Positions 43,918-51,858 of a stretch of 64,000 nt of DNA are shown one piece after another. Position 1 is the first letter of the stretch, and the number at the start of each line of letters is the position of its first letter. The stretch comes from Flavobacteriaceae bacterium (GTDB lineage Bacteria; Bacteroidota; Bacteroidia; Flavobacteriales; Flavobacteriaceae), in assembly GCA_013043685.1 (NCBI GenBank), contig JABDNT010000002.1:124001-188000 (forward strand), read 5' to 3'. The notes beneath the pieces were generated by a model. The model did not search any database and was not told the DNA's origin. It saw nothing but the letters and a program-made list of their open reading frames with translations. The translations under genes and the position numbers were made by a program.

Positions 43918-44139
43918 GAAGGAGTGTGAAGTAGAACTGCGGTCTTCCTCTCCCCTGGTGTTCACTTCGGCCAGTTTTCGCATCCAGTAAAAGAAGGCAA
44001 CCAGTCCTAAAGCAAAAAACAACCAGCTCATCACATTAGAAATCCACCAACTATCCATCTCGATGGCCCGTAGCGCATCAAACGGGGCGAAAAAATAATC
44101 AACAAATAGTGTTTCTATACCGTAAAAAAAGTCCTTCAT
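43909..44139 (-). CDS. Small flavobacterial membrane protein (DUF6341-like)
   Basis: 76 residues from MKDFFYGIETLFVDYFFAPF; an upstream ATG at 44160 lies on the promoter and is disfavoured. One clear membrane helix (about 34-54, ISNVMSWLFFALGLVAFFYWM) is followed by a charged tail ending SSTSHSFLG. I recognise this as a small protein conserved beside purD in Flavobacteriaceae, possibly DUF6341; homologues are sometimes mislabelled uracil phosphoribosyltransferase. Function is unknown. It is transcribed divergently from the DUF6427-like gene. Confidence 0.75.
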   Translation of the reverse strand: MKDFFYGIETLFVDYFFAPFDALRAIEMDSWWISNVMSWLFFALGLVAFFYWMRKLAEVNTRGEEDRSSTSHSFLG

Positions 44140-44157
44140 AACTGTATCTTTATACTG

Positions 44158-44188
44158 CAAAAATATAAATTACCCGTAATGCTTACAA
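44158..44188 (-). promoter_or_regulatory. Complete minus-strand promoter (TTG-N20-TATTTTTG)
   Basis: On the minus strand, TTG (44188-44186) and TATTTTTG (44165-44158) are 20 bases apart, the ideal Bacteroidota arrangement. Predicted transcription starts near 44151, upstream of the 44139 start codon, supporting the 76-residue form of the small membrane protein. Confidence 0.65.
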
Positions 44189-45102
44189 GCTTTTTCAGTA
44201 AATCTAATCCGGTTAATTTTTTAATACTGGGGGCGGTGATGGTAATTGCGTATATAATATATCAATTTACCACCCTTAATTCGGGGTTAGAATTGCTTGA
44301 TATAATTGGTGTGATCGCAATTTCAGCATTGCTGGTTTTTACAATCTTGTTATTGGATTTTATTGTGAGAAAGAACAATCTTACTCGCAAGAATACTTTG
44401 TCGGTTTTCATTTTTATAGCTTTTACACTGATGGTGCCTTCAGTATTCGGGAATACTGAAATATTAATAGCAGTAGTCTGCTGTCTTTTTGCTATGAGAA
44501 GGGTTTTCAGTTTTACTTCTGAAAAAAACACGGAAAAGAAGATCCTTGACGCTTCCCTGTGGTTGTTACTGGCAAGTTTTTTTTATTTCTACAGCTTCTT
44601 GTTTTTTGCCGCAGTGTATTTTGCGATCCTGCGTAATCCAAAGACAAGCTTCAGATTTTTATTTATTCCTCCCATCGCCATATTAGCTGCATTTAGCATT
44701 GCAACCTCTTATTTTTATCTCACTGAAAATTCATTCGATTGGTTCTGGAGTATTGTTACTCCCGTTGGTCTGGATTTTTCTGCCTATAATTCTTTTGGGT
44801 TACTGATTCCTTCAGCCCTATTTCTAAGTGCAATCTTTTGGATAGGGCTGTATCGATTATTCAAGGTTAGCCGTATTATGCGGAAAGAACGCCCGAATTT
44901 CGTTGTTTTGCTTGTAATCCTGGTATGCTCGGTAGCAGTGTCGATCGTGTCTCCACAAAAGGACGGCAGCGAATTGTATTTTCTAATTTCGCCTCTCGCG
45001 ATCACGATGGCAGATTACATTGAAAACCGGGAAGAGAAATACATAAGTGAAATTTTCATATGGGTATTAATGCTTTTGCCAGTGGCGCTTATTTTCATGT
45101 AA
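44179..45102 (+). CDS. DUF6427-like polytopic membrane protein
   Basis: 307 residues with about nine to ten hydrophobic helices (for example NFLILGAVMVIAYIIYQF, DIIGVIAISALLVFTILLLDFIV, FIAFTLMVPSVFGNTEILIAVVCCLFAMRRVFSF). The start MLTSFFSKSNPVNFLILG and the RNPKTSFRFLFIPPIAILA block match a flavobacterial family I recall as DUF6427. No catalytic motif is visible and the function is unknown. The order purD, DUF6341, DUF6427, DUF4254, GT9 is familiar from other Flavobacteriaceae. Confidence 0.75.
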   Translation: MLTSFFSKSNPVNFLILGAVMVIAYIIYQFTTLNSGLELLDIIGVIAISALLVFTILLLDFIVRKNNLTRKNTLSVFIFIAFTLMVPSVFGNTEILIAVVCCLFAMRRVFSFTSEKNTEKKILDASLWLLLASFFYFYSFLFFAAVYFAILRNPKTSFRFLFIPPIAILAAFSIATSYFYLTENSFDWFWSIVTPVGLDFSAYNSFGLLIPSALFLSAIFWIGLYRLFKVSRIMRKERPNFVVLLVILVCSVAVSIVSPQKDGSELYFLISPLAITMADYIENREEKYISEIFIWVLMLLPVALIFM

Positions 45103-45118
45103 TCTGCACCTTTTATTT

Positions 45119-45151
45119 TTGGTATTAAACAGATGAAATATAATACCTTTG
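45119..45151 (+). promoter_or_regulatory. Complete promoter (TTG-N22-TACCTTTG) for DUF4254 gene
   Basis: TTG at 45119-45121 and TACCTTTG at 45144-45151 are 22 bases apart. The start codon at 45197 lies 45 bases downstream, giving a leader of roughly 40 bases. Confidence 0.65.
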
Positions 45152-45196
45152 CAGTCAGTAGCGGAGTTAGACTCTGTATTTTAAATTCAGCACCAA

Positions 45197-45805
45197 ATGT
45201 TTAGTGATAAAGCGAACCAGATATTTCAGAAAGTTATAGAATTCTATCATGTTTTAGATAGAGTAGATCAACCATTTAGTAATCCTTACGATAATGAATC
45301 TCAACTTATTGAGCATTTATTATACAGAAAATGTTGGATCGATACGGTACAGTGGCATTATGAGGATATAATCCGCGACCCGAATATTGATCCTGACGCA
45401 GCATTGACCCTTAAACGCAAGATCGATGCCTCCAATCAGGATCGAACCGATACCGTTGAATATATTGACGGCTATTTCCTTGATAAATACAGAGATGTAA
45501 CACCGCAGGAGAATGCAACTATCAATACCGAAAGTCCTGCCTGGGGAATAGACAGGCTGTCAATTTTGGCGCTGAAGATATATCACATGAATGAAGAAGC
45601 CAGCCGCACCGACGCCAGCCCGGAACATATTAATGCGTGTAAGGCCAAGCTCGATATACTATTAGAGCAGCGGGAGGATCTAAGTACTGCAATTGACCAA
45701 CTGCTGTATGATATCTCAGAGGGATCGAAGTATATGAAAGTCTATAAACAGATGAAGATGTACAACGACGATGAGATGAATCCTGTACTGCGTAACCAGA
45801 AATAG
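45197..45805 (+). CDS. DUF4254 family protein
   Basis: 202 residues, soluble and mostly helical. It contains LIEHLLYRKCWIDTVQWHYEDIIRDPNID, LKRKIDASNQDRTDTVEYIDGYFL, ESPAWGIDRLSILALKIYHM and KLDILLEQREDLSTAIDQLLYDISEGSKYMKVYKQMKMYNDDEMNP. These match the Bacteroidota family DUF4254, usually found directly upstream of an ADP-heptose/GT9 glycosyltransferase, as here. Function is unknown; the context suggests a link to LPS core synthesis. It has its own predicted promoter. Confidence 0.88.
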   Translation: MFSDKANQIFQKVIEFYHVLDRVDQPFSNPYDNESQLIEHLLYRKCWIDTVQWHYEDIIRDPNIDPDAALTLKRKIDASNQDRTDTVEYIDGYFLDKYRDVTPQENATINTESPAWGIDRLSILALKIYHMNEEASRTDASPEHINACKAKLDILLEQREDLSTAIDQLLYDISEGSKYMKVYKQMKMYNDDEMNPVLRNQK

Positions 45806-45865
45806 GATGATTTAAGTTGAATTCCATACCTCCTGTGGCAATTCATTCGTTATTAAAAAGGTTCC

Positions 45866-46903
45866 ATGACATTGCCAACTCACATACTTGTAATCCGATT
45901 CTCTGCCTTGGGCGATGTCGCAATGACGGTTCCTGTTCTCAGAGTGGTAACTGCGGCATATCCGGAAATCAAAATTACGGTAGTATCGAAAAATCAATAT
46001 GCTCCTCTTTTCGATGATGTTCCCGGAGTCCAGTTTTTAGAGGCCGATGTTTATGGCAGGCACAAGGGTTTCGGGCTATTTAAATTAGCTTCTGAAGCTA
46101 AAGAATTGGGCATCGATGCGGTTGCCGACCTTCACAATGTGATCAGATCGAAAATTGTTCGCTCTACGTTGTGGGGTAGAGGTATAAAGACAACGGCTAT
46201 TGACAAGGGCCGTGCAGAAAAGAAAAAATTGACCGTCGGTCAGAACCGGGAGTTGGCCCCATTAAAATCCACCCACCAAAGGTATGCAGACGTCTTCATG
46301 GAGCTTGGTTTAAAGATCGATCTGGACACTCATGTGTTTCCTGCTGCGAAGGATATTTCGCCACGTATTCATCATTTCTTCGGCTCACAGCCAAAAAAAG
46401 CTATTGGGATCGCACCATTTGCAGCTTACACCAGCAAAATGTATCCACTCCAAATGATGAAAGAAGTAATCGCGAGATTAGATTCCCTGGGTGATTATAA
46501 AATATTTCTTCTTGGTGCCGGAGCAGAAGAAGCAGACATCCTTAAAAGCATAGAGTTGGAGCATAAAAATGTGTTGAATGTTGCCGATCAGCTTACATTT
46601 GGTGAAGAATTATCCCTTATTTCAAATCTAGACTTGATGGTTTCAATGGATAGTAGTAACGGACACCTTGCTGCCATGTATGGAGTACCGGTTATTACCA
46701 TGTGGGGGGTTACTCATCCTTGCCTTGGGTTCACACCATTTGAGCAACCAGCTGAAAACCAATTGTTAACCGATCGGGAGAAATTTCCTTTAATCCCAAC
46801 ATCGGTATATGGAAATTCATTCCCTGTAGGGTATGAAAACGCCATGGAAACCATCACACCTTCAGTGGTGATAGCAAAGATCCAGGAAATTATTGAACAT
46901 TAA
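45866..46903 (+). CDS. Glycosyltransferase family 9 (heptosyltransferase-like)
   Basis: 345 residues. The GT9 start is THILVIRFSALGDVAMTVPVLRVV, with VADLHNVIRSKIV, KAIGIAPFAAYTSKMYPLQMMKEVIARL, the donor-domain ISNLDLMVSMDSSNGHLAAMYGVPVITMWGVTHP and the closing basic/aromatic region. GT9 enzymes add heptose or other sugars to the LPS inner core on the cytoplasmic face. Many Bacteroidota lack heptose in LPS, so the donor is uncertain. Its stop overlaps the convergent oxidoreductase stop by 4 bases. Confidence 0.9.
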   Translation: MTLPTHILVIRFSALGDVAMTVPVLRVVTAAYPEIKITVVSKNQYAPLFDDVPGVQFLEADVYGRHKGFGLFKLASEAKELGIDAVADLHNVIRSKIVRSTLWGRGIKTTAIDKGRAEKKKLTVGQNRELAPLKSTHQRYADVFMELGLKIDLDTHVFPAAKDISPRIHHFFGSQPKKAIGIAPFAAYTSKMYPLQMMKEVIARLDSLGDYKIFLLGAGAEEADILKSIELEHKNVLNVADQLTFGEELSLISNLDLMVSMDSSNGHLAAMYGVPVITMWGVTHPCLGFTPFEQPAENQLLTDREKFPLIPTSVYGNSFPVGYENAMETITPSVVIAKIQEIIEH

Positions 46904-47949
46904 ACATCATCATAATCGATACTCAGGGTAGGTGAGCTTGGATGTGCCTGGCAGGTAAGAATAAGGCCCTCGGCAATTTCATCATCCGTGAGTATTTGGT
47001 TCTTGCGCATTTCGGCTTTGCCACCTGTTATTCTTGCGATACAGGTACTGCAAATACCACCTTGACAGCTGTAAGGCGCATCCAGGCCGTGGTCCAAACT
47101 CGCTTGCAGTACAGAAGTGTCCTGTGGCATGGTAAAAGTTTCGGTTTCGTCATCAAGAGTTATCGTAACCTTAGTAAACCCTTCATGGGCTTCCTCCAGC
47201 TCACCTTCTTCCGTAGTAGTGAAGAGTTCGAAGTGAATGTTCTCTTTACGGGCTCCTTTTTCCTGAAGCAATTCTGAAATCGAATGAATCATCTCTTCAG
47301 GACCACATAGATAATACGCATCAAATTCGTCCTGAACTAATTTGTTTTTTAGCAGGTAATTAACAGTAGACCTATCTATTCGGCCTGTAAGACCAACGTC
47401 CTCCTTCCGGCGGCTGAAGATATATTCAGCAAAGAAGCGCTCGGGATATAATGCCTTTAACTGAGCAATCTCATTGGCGAACATGGTTTCTTCCAGCGAT
47501 TGATTGCCATAGATCAAAGAGAACGTGCTGTTCGGTTCCTCTTCAAGTGCCGTGGTAATAATTGAAAGAACGGGAGTTATGCCGCTGCCGGCCGCAAGGG
47601 CAAGATAATTCCATGCATGAGAAGGATCGGGCATAAGCACAAAATTTCCTTCAGGGGGCATCACTTCAAGAGTATCTCCTGTTTTGAGATCTACATTGGC
47701 ATAGGGAGAGAATGCCCCATTCTTTACTTTCTTTATTCCAATGCTTAGCTTTCCACTTCCCGGACTGCTGCATATAGAATACGCTCGACGTATCTCCGAG
47801 CCGTTGTGCCTGTGTTTTATCGTGACGTATTGTCCGGCGGTATACTCGAACTCCTTAACAAGTTCATCGGGAATTTTGAAAGTGATACAAACAGAATTTG
47901 GGGTTTCTTTTCGTACCTCGGAAATTTTCAGCAGATGGAAATCGCTCAT
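46900..47949 (-). CDS. PaaE-like flavin/2Fe-2S ferredoxin reductase
   Basis: 349 residues from MSDFHLLKISEVRKETPNSV; an ATG six codons upstream overlaps the promoter. An FNR-type FAD domain (RRAYSICSSPGSGKLSIGIKKV) and an NAD domain (LALAAGSGITPVLSIITTAL, YYLCGPEEMIHSI) precede a C-terminal plant-type 2Fe-2S domain with Cys at about 295, 300, 303 and 333 (YSCQGGICSTCIARI...LTC). The architecture is that of PaaE/HcaD-like reductases feeding electrons from NAD(P)H to an oxygenase. No oxygenase is adjacent, though AlkB (5798-6838) is a possible distant partner. Partner unknown. Confidence 0.9.
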   Translation of the reverse strand: MSDFHLLKISEVRKETPNSVCITFKIPDELVKEFEYTAGQYVTIKHRHNGSEIRRAYSICSSPGSGKLSIGIKKVKNGAFSPYANVDLKTGDTLEVMPPEGNFVLMPDPSHAWNYLALAAGSGITPVLSIITTALEEEPNSTFSLIYGNQSLEETMFANEIAQLKALYPERFFAEYIFSRRKEDVGLTGRIDRSTVNYLLKNKLVQDEFDAYYLCGPEEMIHSISELLQEKGARKENIHFELFTTTEEGELEEAHEGFTKVTITLDDETETFTMPQDTSVLQASLDHGLDAPYSCQGGICSTCIARITGGKAEMRKNQILTDDEIAEGLILTCQAHPSSPTLSIDYDDV

Positions 47950-47964
47950 GGCATCATTTTTTTG

Positions 47965-47972
47965 CAAAAATA
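47965..47972 (-). promoter_or_regulatory. -7 promoter element for the PaaE-like reductase gene
   Basis: The minus strand reads TATTTTTG here, 15 bases before the ATG at 47949. No -33 TTG at typical distance was found. The position disfavours the in-frame ATG at 47967. Confidence 0.5.
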
Positions 47973-48138
47973 CGAATCCTAAAATTTAAATTAGAGGTGA
48001 GAACCTGCAATATCACTGAAATTTCCGCTATTTCCGAGCACAGATATTAAAAAGAAATGTATTTTTACGGTTCGATTCTTATTTTACATACTAAAAGCTA
48101 AGGTTTTAAGTTAGAATATCATATAAACCGAAACTATT

Positions 48139-50682
48139 TTGAAGGGCATATATAAAATTACCATTTTCTTACTGGCTGTCATTTTACTCGCTGCCTGTTC
48201 ACGAAAGAAAAACACTTTTTTAAGCAGGAATTATCATGCCGTAACCGGGGAGTATAATGCCCTCTACAATGGAGGTGTTGCTTTGGAATCAGGAAAGCAG
48301 GAACTTGCGCTTACATACAGGGATAATTTCTGGGAGATACTTCCCGTGGAGAGGTTCGAACTAGAGGATGACAAGAGTCTGCCGGGAGAGTCTCAGAATC
48401 CCGATTTCAATCGAGCAGAAGAAAAAGCAGCTAAAGCCATTCAGAAGCATTCCATTTATCTCGATGGGAAAGAGTATAATCCACAGATCGATGAAGCATA
48501 TATGATGCTTGGAAAGGCACGTTATTTCGATAAGCGTTTTATTCCTGCCCTGGATGCATTTAATTTTATCCTGAACAAATATCCAACCAGTAACAATATT
48601 AACCGGGCAAAGGTTTGGAAGGCGAAGTCCAATATTCGCCTGAACAATGAAGATATTGCCATAGAGAATCTTAAGAAAATGATGAAGACTGAAGAGCTGG
48701 ACGACGAGGAACTCGCAGAATCTTCGGTGATCCTGGCCCAGGCTTTTGTCAACCTGGACTCTATAGACGCTGCTCTTCCTTACATCAAACTTGCATCTGA
48801 ATATACCCGCGACAACGAATTACGAGGACGGTATGCATATATTAAGGGTCAGATCTATAATCGTCTTGACCTTAAAGACAGTGCCAATATGGCTTTCGAT
48901 GAGGTTATCGAACTGAATCGAAAATCTCCTCGTGTGTACATGATCAATGCCTATATTGAAAAGGCCCGAAACTTTAACTACGATAAGGAAGACCGTGTCG
49001 CCTTCCTGGAATTACTCTTCGACCTTGAGGAGAACCGCGAGAACAGACCTTTCCTGGATCGGATATACAACCAGATTGGAGAATACTATAAGAGCACTGA
49101 GAATATTGATACGGCGATAATCTATTACAATAAATCCATTAAGAATTACAAGGATGACCGTGTCATGCAATCTGTGAATTATTCTACGCTCGCCGAGATC
49201 AATTTTGATAAGGCCTTGTACAAGAGAGCTGGTGATTACTATGATAGTACCTTAACTTTTATGGATCCTAAAACGCGCCCATGGAGGCGTGTTAAAAAGA
49301 AGCGCGAGAATCTGGATGATGTTATAAAATATGAGGACATCGCAACGCTTAATGATAGTGTCCTTCGATTGGCAAACATGAGTGAGTCCGAGCAATTGGC
49401 TTTCTTTACCGAATATACCGACAGGTTAAAACAAAAAGCAATTGATGATTCAATAGCAGCGGTTAAACTGGAAAAACAGATCGCTAATAACGAGTTTTAC
49501 CAAAAGAACAAAACCGGGAATAATAAGGAGCAAAGCGGAGGAAAATTCTATTTCTACAACTCAACAACGGTTGCTTATGGGAAACAGGAATTCAGAAGGA
49601 TCTGGGGGGACAGAAAACTAGAGGATAACTGGCGTAGATCCGACAGGAAAACGTCAGGCATCACTGAAGAAGTGGTGGTTGAGGAGGATACTCCCATTTC
49701 GGAAAACGAACGCTTTAAGCCGGAAACGTATATCGCATTAATTCCAAGTGACGAAAAGGTGATCGACAGTCTTACGAAAGAACGGAATTTTGCCTACTAC
49801 CAGTTAGGTCTCATTTACAAGGTAAAGTTTAAGGAATATGGCCTGGCTGCAAACCGACTTGAGAAACTGCTTACGTATAACCCGGAAGATCGATTAATTC
49901 TTCCGTCTAAATACAATTTGTATAAGATCTATCAACAATTGGAACGTCCTGCGCTGGCAGATAAATACAAAAATGATATTATTAACAATCATCCGGAATC
50001 TCGCTATGCGGAGATATTATTGAACCCCGATGCGATGCTGGCCACGGATGAATCAAGCCCGGAATTCAAGTATAAGGCTCTGTATGCTGAATTTGAAGCT
50101 CAAAATTATCAGCAAGTGATCGAAACGGCCGAAGAGTACATCACACTATACAACGGTAATGACATAATACCCAAACTGGAGATGCTGAAGGCGACAGCAC
50201 TCGCAAGACAGGATGGCTTTGAGGCTTACAAGAAGGCCTTGAATTTCATTTCACTCAATTATCCGAATTCTGAAGAGGGTAAAAAAGCCCAGGAGATTTT
50301 CTCCACGGTATTACCAAAATTGGCTGTAAAGGATTTTGTGCCAGATGACGCCAGCGAGGAATGGAAAGTGGTATATGAATTTAATGTTACTGAAAGAGAA
50401 TCTGCTGAAAAGCTTACCGAAAAACTTGATAAATTCCTAACGGAAAGAAGATACGACACCGAAATGTCTACTTCTATAGATTACTACAATCCGGAAACTA
50501 TACTCGTGATCATTCACGGACTGAACACTAAACTTGGTGCCAGAGGCATAGCCGAGGTACTCAATGAAGACAAGAAATATAAAATTAAAAAACCATTTTT
50601 CGAAATATCATCTCCCAATTACAAGATCGTTCAGATACATAAAAACCTGGATGAGTATTTGAAAGCTGATACTGTCGAATAG
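48139..50682 (+). CDS. sprE: SprE-like gliding motility / type IX secretion TPR lipoprotein
   Basis: 847 residues from a TTG start (L-KGIYKITIFLL). The lipoprotein signal has lipobox LLAAC with Cys20. The conserved start of the mature protein is SRKKNTFLSRNYHAVTGEYNALYNGG, followed by many tetratricopeptide-type helical repeats (about 100-400 and 560-720) and a C-terminal domain ending SSPNYKIVQIHKNLDEYLKA. Size, lipobox and the N-terminal block match SprE of Flavobacterium johnsoniae (PorW of Porphyromonas), a T9SS component needed for gliding adhesin secretion. It is followed by a bactofilin and the atp operon. Confidence 0.85.
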   Translation: MKGIYKITIFLLAVILLAACSRKKNTFLSRNYHAVTGEYNALYNGGVALESGKQELALTYRDNFWEILPVERFELEDDKSLPGESQNPDFNRAEEKAAKAIQKHSIYLDGKEYNPQIDEAYMMLGKARYFDKRFIPALDAFNFILNKYPTSNNINRAKVWKAKSNIRLNNEDIAIENLKKMMKTEELDDEELAESSVILAQAFVNLDSIDAALPYIKLASEYTRDNELRGRYAYIKGQIYNRLDLKDSANMAFDEVIELNRKSPRVYMINAYIEKARNFNYDKEDRVAFLELLFDLEENRENRPFLDRIYNQIGEYYKSTENIDTAIIYYNKSIKNYKDDRVMQSVNYSTLAEINFDKALYKRAGDYYDSTLTFMDPKTRPWRRVKKKRENLDDVIKYEDIATLNDSVLRLANMSESEQLAFFTEYTDRLKQKAIDDSIAAVKLEKQIANNEFYQKNKTGNNKEQSGGKFYFYNSTTVAYGKQEFRRIWGDRKLEDNWRRSDRKTSGITEEVVVEEDTPISENERFKPETYIALIPSDEKVIDSLTKERNFAYYQLGLIYKVKFKEYGLAANRLEKLLTYNPEDRLILPSKYNLYKIYQQLERPALADKYKNDIINNHPESRYAEILLNPDAMLATDESSPEFKYKALYAEFEAQNYQQVIETAEEYITLYNGNDIIPKLEMLKATALARQDGFEAYKKALNFISLNYPNSEEGKKAQEIFSTVLPKLAVKDFVPDDASEEWKVVYEFNVTERESAEKLTEKLDKFLTERRYDTEMSTSIDYYNPETILVIIHGLNTKLGARGIAEVLNEDKKYKIKKPFFEISSPNYKIVQIHKNLDEYLKADTVE

Positions 50683-50712
50683 AAAACGTTAATCCCCACT
50701 AATAAACTAACT

Positions 50713-51189
50713 ATGTTTTCAGACAAAAAAGACAAAAAGAATATGGAACCAACAGCAAGCCAAAACAGAATTAATGAAGGAACTAAACTAAAAGGAGATA
50801 TCCAGTCTAAAGGATTTTTCCGTATAGATGGTGTTATCGACGGAAACGTGAACACCCCGTCTAAAGTAGTCCTTGGAAAGACAGGTGTAATCACTGGAAC
50901 CCTAACCTGCGAAAATGCAGATATTGAAGGAACCTTCGACGGGAAACTTGATGTTACCGGAACGCTAACGCTTAAAGCAACAGCTCGTATTACAGGAGAT
51001 GTTGTTGTAGGTAAATTGGCGGTCGAGCCTGGCGCAACCTTTAATGCGTCATGTGTAATGAAAGGTTCTGAGAAAGGTAAAGCTACTTCTGCCTCTGATA
51101 ACGCTTCAGCAGAGACCAAAAAATCTCAAAACCACCCTTTTGACCGAACCCAAAGAATCCAAAAACCAAAAACGGAACAGCAGACTTAA
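50713..51189 (+). CDS. Bactofilin (polymer-forming cytoskeletal protein)
   Basis: 158 residues. A charged N-terminal tail is followed by a right-handed beta-helix domain (about 18-115) built of short repeated strands (GTKLKGDIQSKGFFRIDG, VIDGNVNTPSKVVLGKTG, VITGTLTCENADIEGTFDGKLDVTGTLTLKATARITGDVVVG). The tail is Ser/Thr/Lys rich. Bactofilins self-assemble without nucleotide at the inner membrane and position cell-wall or motility machinery. The gene begins 30 bases after sprE and overlaps atpZ by 50 bases in another frame. Confidence 0.93.
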   Translation: MFSDKKDKKNMEPTASQNRINEGTKLKGDIQSKGFFRIDGVIDGNVNTPSKVVLGKTGVITGTLTCENADIEGTFDGKLDVTGTLTLKATARITGDVVVGKLAVEPGATFNASCVMKGSEKGKATSASDNASAETKKSQNHPFDRTQRIQKPKTEQQT

Positions 51190-51397
51190 CAGCTACGCCC
51201 GTTTCTCGGGAATAGCTTTTCAAATGATTGTCATTATTCTGCTGGGCACCTTAGGGGGCCTTAAACTGGATGAAATATATCCTAATGAATATTCCATCTT
51301 TACAATCATTTGCAGCTTGCTGGCCGTTGGAATATCGATGTATTTCGTAATCAAACAGGTAACTGATTTTTCAAAAAAACAAGATAAAGATTCATGA
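51140..51397 (+). CDS. atpZ: AtpZ/AtpI-type ATP synthase accessory protein
   Basis: 85 residues. A basic N-terminus precedes two membrane helices (about 22-40 and 50-72; YARFSGIAFQMIVIILLGTLGGLKLDE and YSIFTIICSLLAVGISMYFVIKQV). GGxxLDE between them is typical of the AtpZ family, found first in many atp operons and linked to c-ring assembly or magnesium handling. The start lies 50 bases inside the bactofilin gene. Its stop overlaps the next start by 4 bases. Confidence 0.88.
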   Translation: MTEPKESKNQKRNSRLNSYARFSGIAFQMIVIILLGTLGGLKLDEIYPNEYSIFTIICSLLAVGISMYFVIKQVTDFSKKQDKDS

Positions 51398-51789
51398 AGC
51401 GTGATCTTCCTTTCTTTCTAATTAAATTAATTGGTATTACTGCCCTTTTGTTCGGAATTCACTACTATGTTTTTACCGTTTTGTTTTCTGACATTGTCTT
51501 GTATTTTCCTCTGTGGGTCATTTATTTATTCAATGCAGGACTGGTTTTACTGGTATTCCTTATTATTCGAATTCAAATGGCCAGGGGATACACGAAAACC
51601 TATAATCTCTTCCTAATTCTTACCATATCCAAAATGGCTTTGGCGATTGTTTTTTTGCTTCCGTTATTTGCCGGAAAAGCAGAGAACGCTGTTGTCGATG
51701 TATCCAATTTTTTTATTCCCTATTTTCTCTTCCTGGTCTTCGAGATTTTTCAGCTGAATATTTTTTTCAAAAAGGAGGAAACAAACTAA
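51394..51789 (+). CDS. AtpI/AtpR-like small membrane protein of the atp operon (DUF6168-like)
   Basis: 131 residues with four predicted membrane helices (FFLIKLIGITALLFGIHYYVF; PLWVIYLFNAGLVLLVFLIIRI; FLILTISKMALAIVFLLPLFA; FFIPYFLFLVFEIFQLNIFF). The topology and position between atpZ and atpB are those of AtpI/AtpR-type accessory proteins. I recall the flavobacterial version as DUF6168. Function is unproven, probably in assembly of the membrane rotor. It ends 69 bases before atpB, in which a full promoter lies. Confidence 0.72.
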   Translation: MKRDLPFFLIKLIGITALLFGIHYYVFTVLFSDIVLYFPLWVIYLFNAGLVLLVFLIIRIQMARGYTKTYNLFLILTISKMALAIVFLLPLFAGKAENAVVDVSNFFIPYFLFLVFEIFQLNIFFKKEETN

Positions 51790-51797
51790 TTTATAAT

Positions 51798-51827
51798 TTG
51801 TCAATTCATTTACTATTAGTACATTTG
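51798..51827 (+). promoter_or_regulatory. Complete promoter (TTG-N19-TACATTTG) for atpBEFHAG
   Basis: TTG at 51798-51800 and TACATTTG at 51820-51827 are spaced by 19 bases, an ideal Bacteroidota promoter. It gives the ATPase structural genes a transcript separate from sprE, the bactofilin and atpZ. The atpB start codon is 31 bases downstream. Confidence 0.75.
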
Positions 51828-51858
51828 CACCGAATTTCAGAACCGCAAACGCACTACA

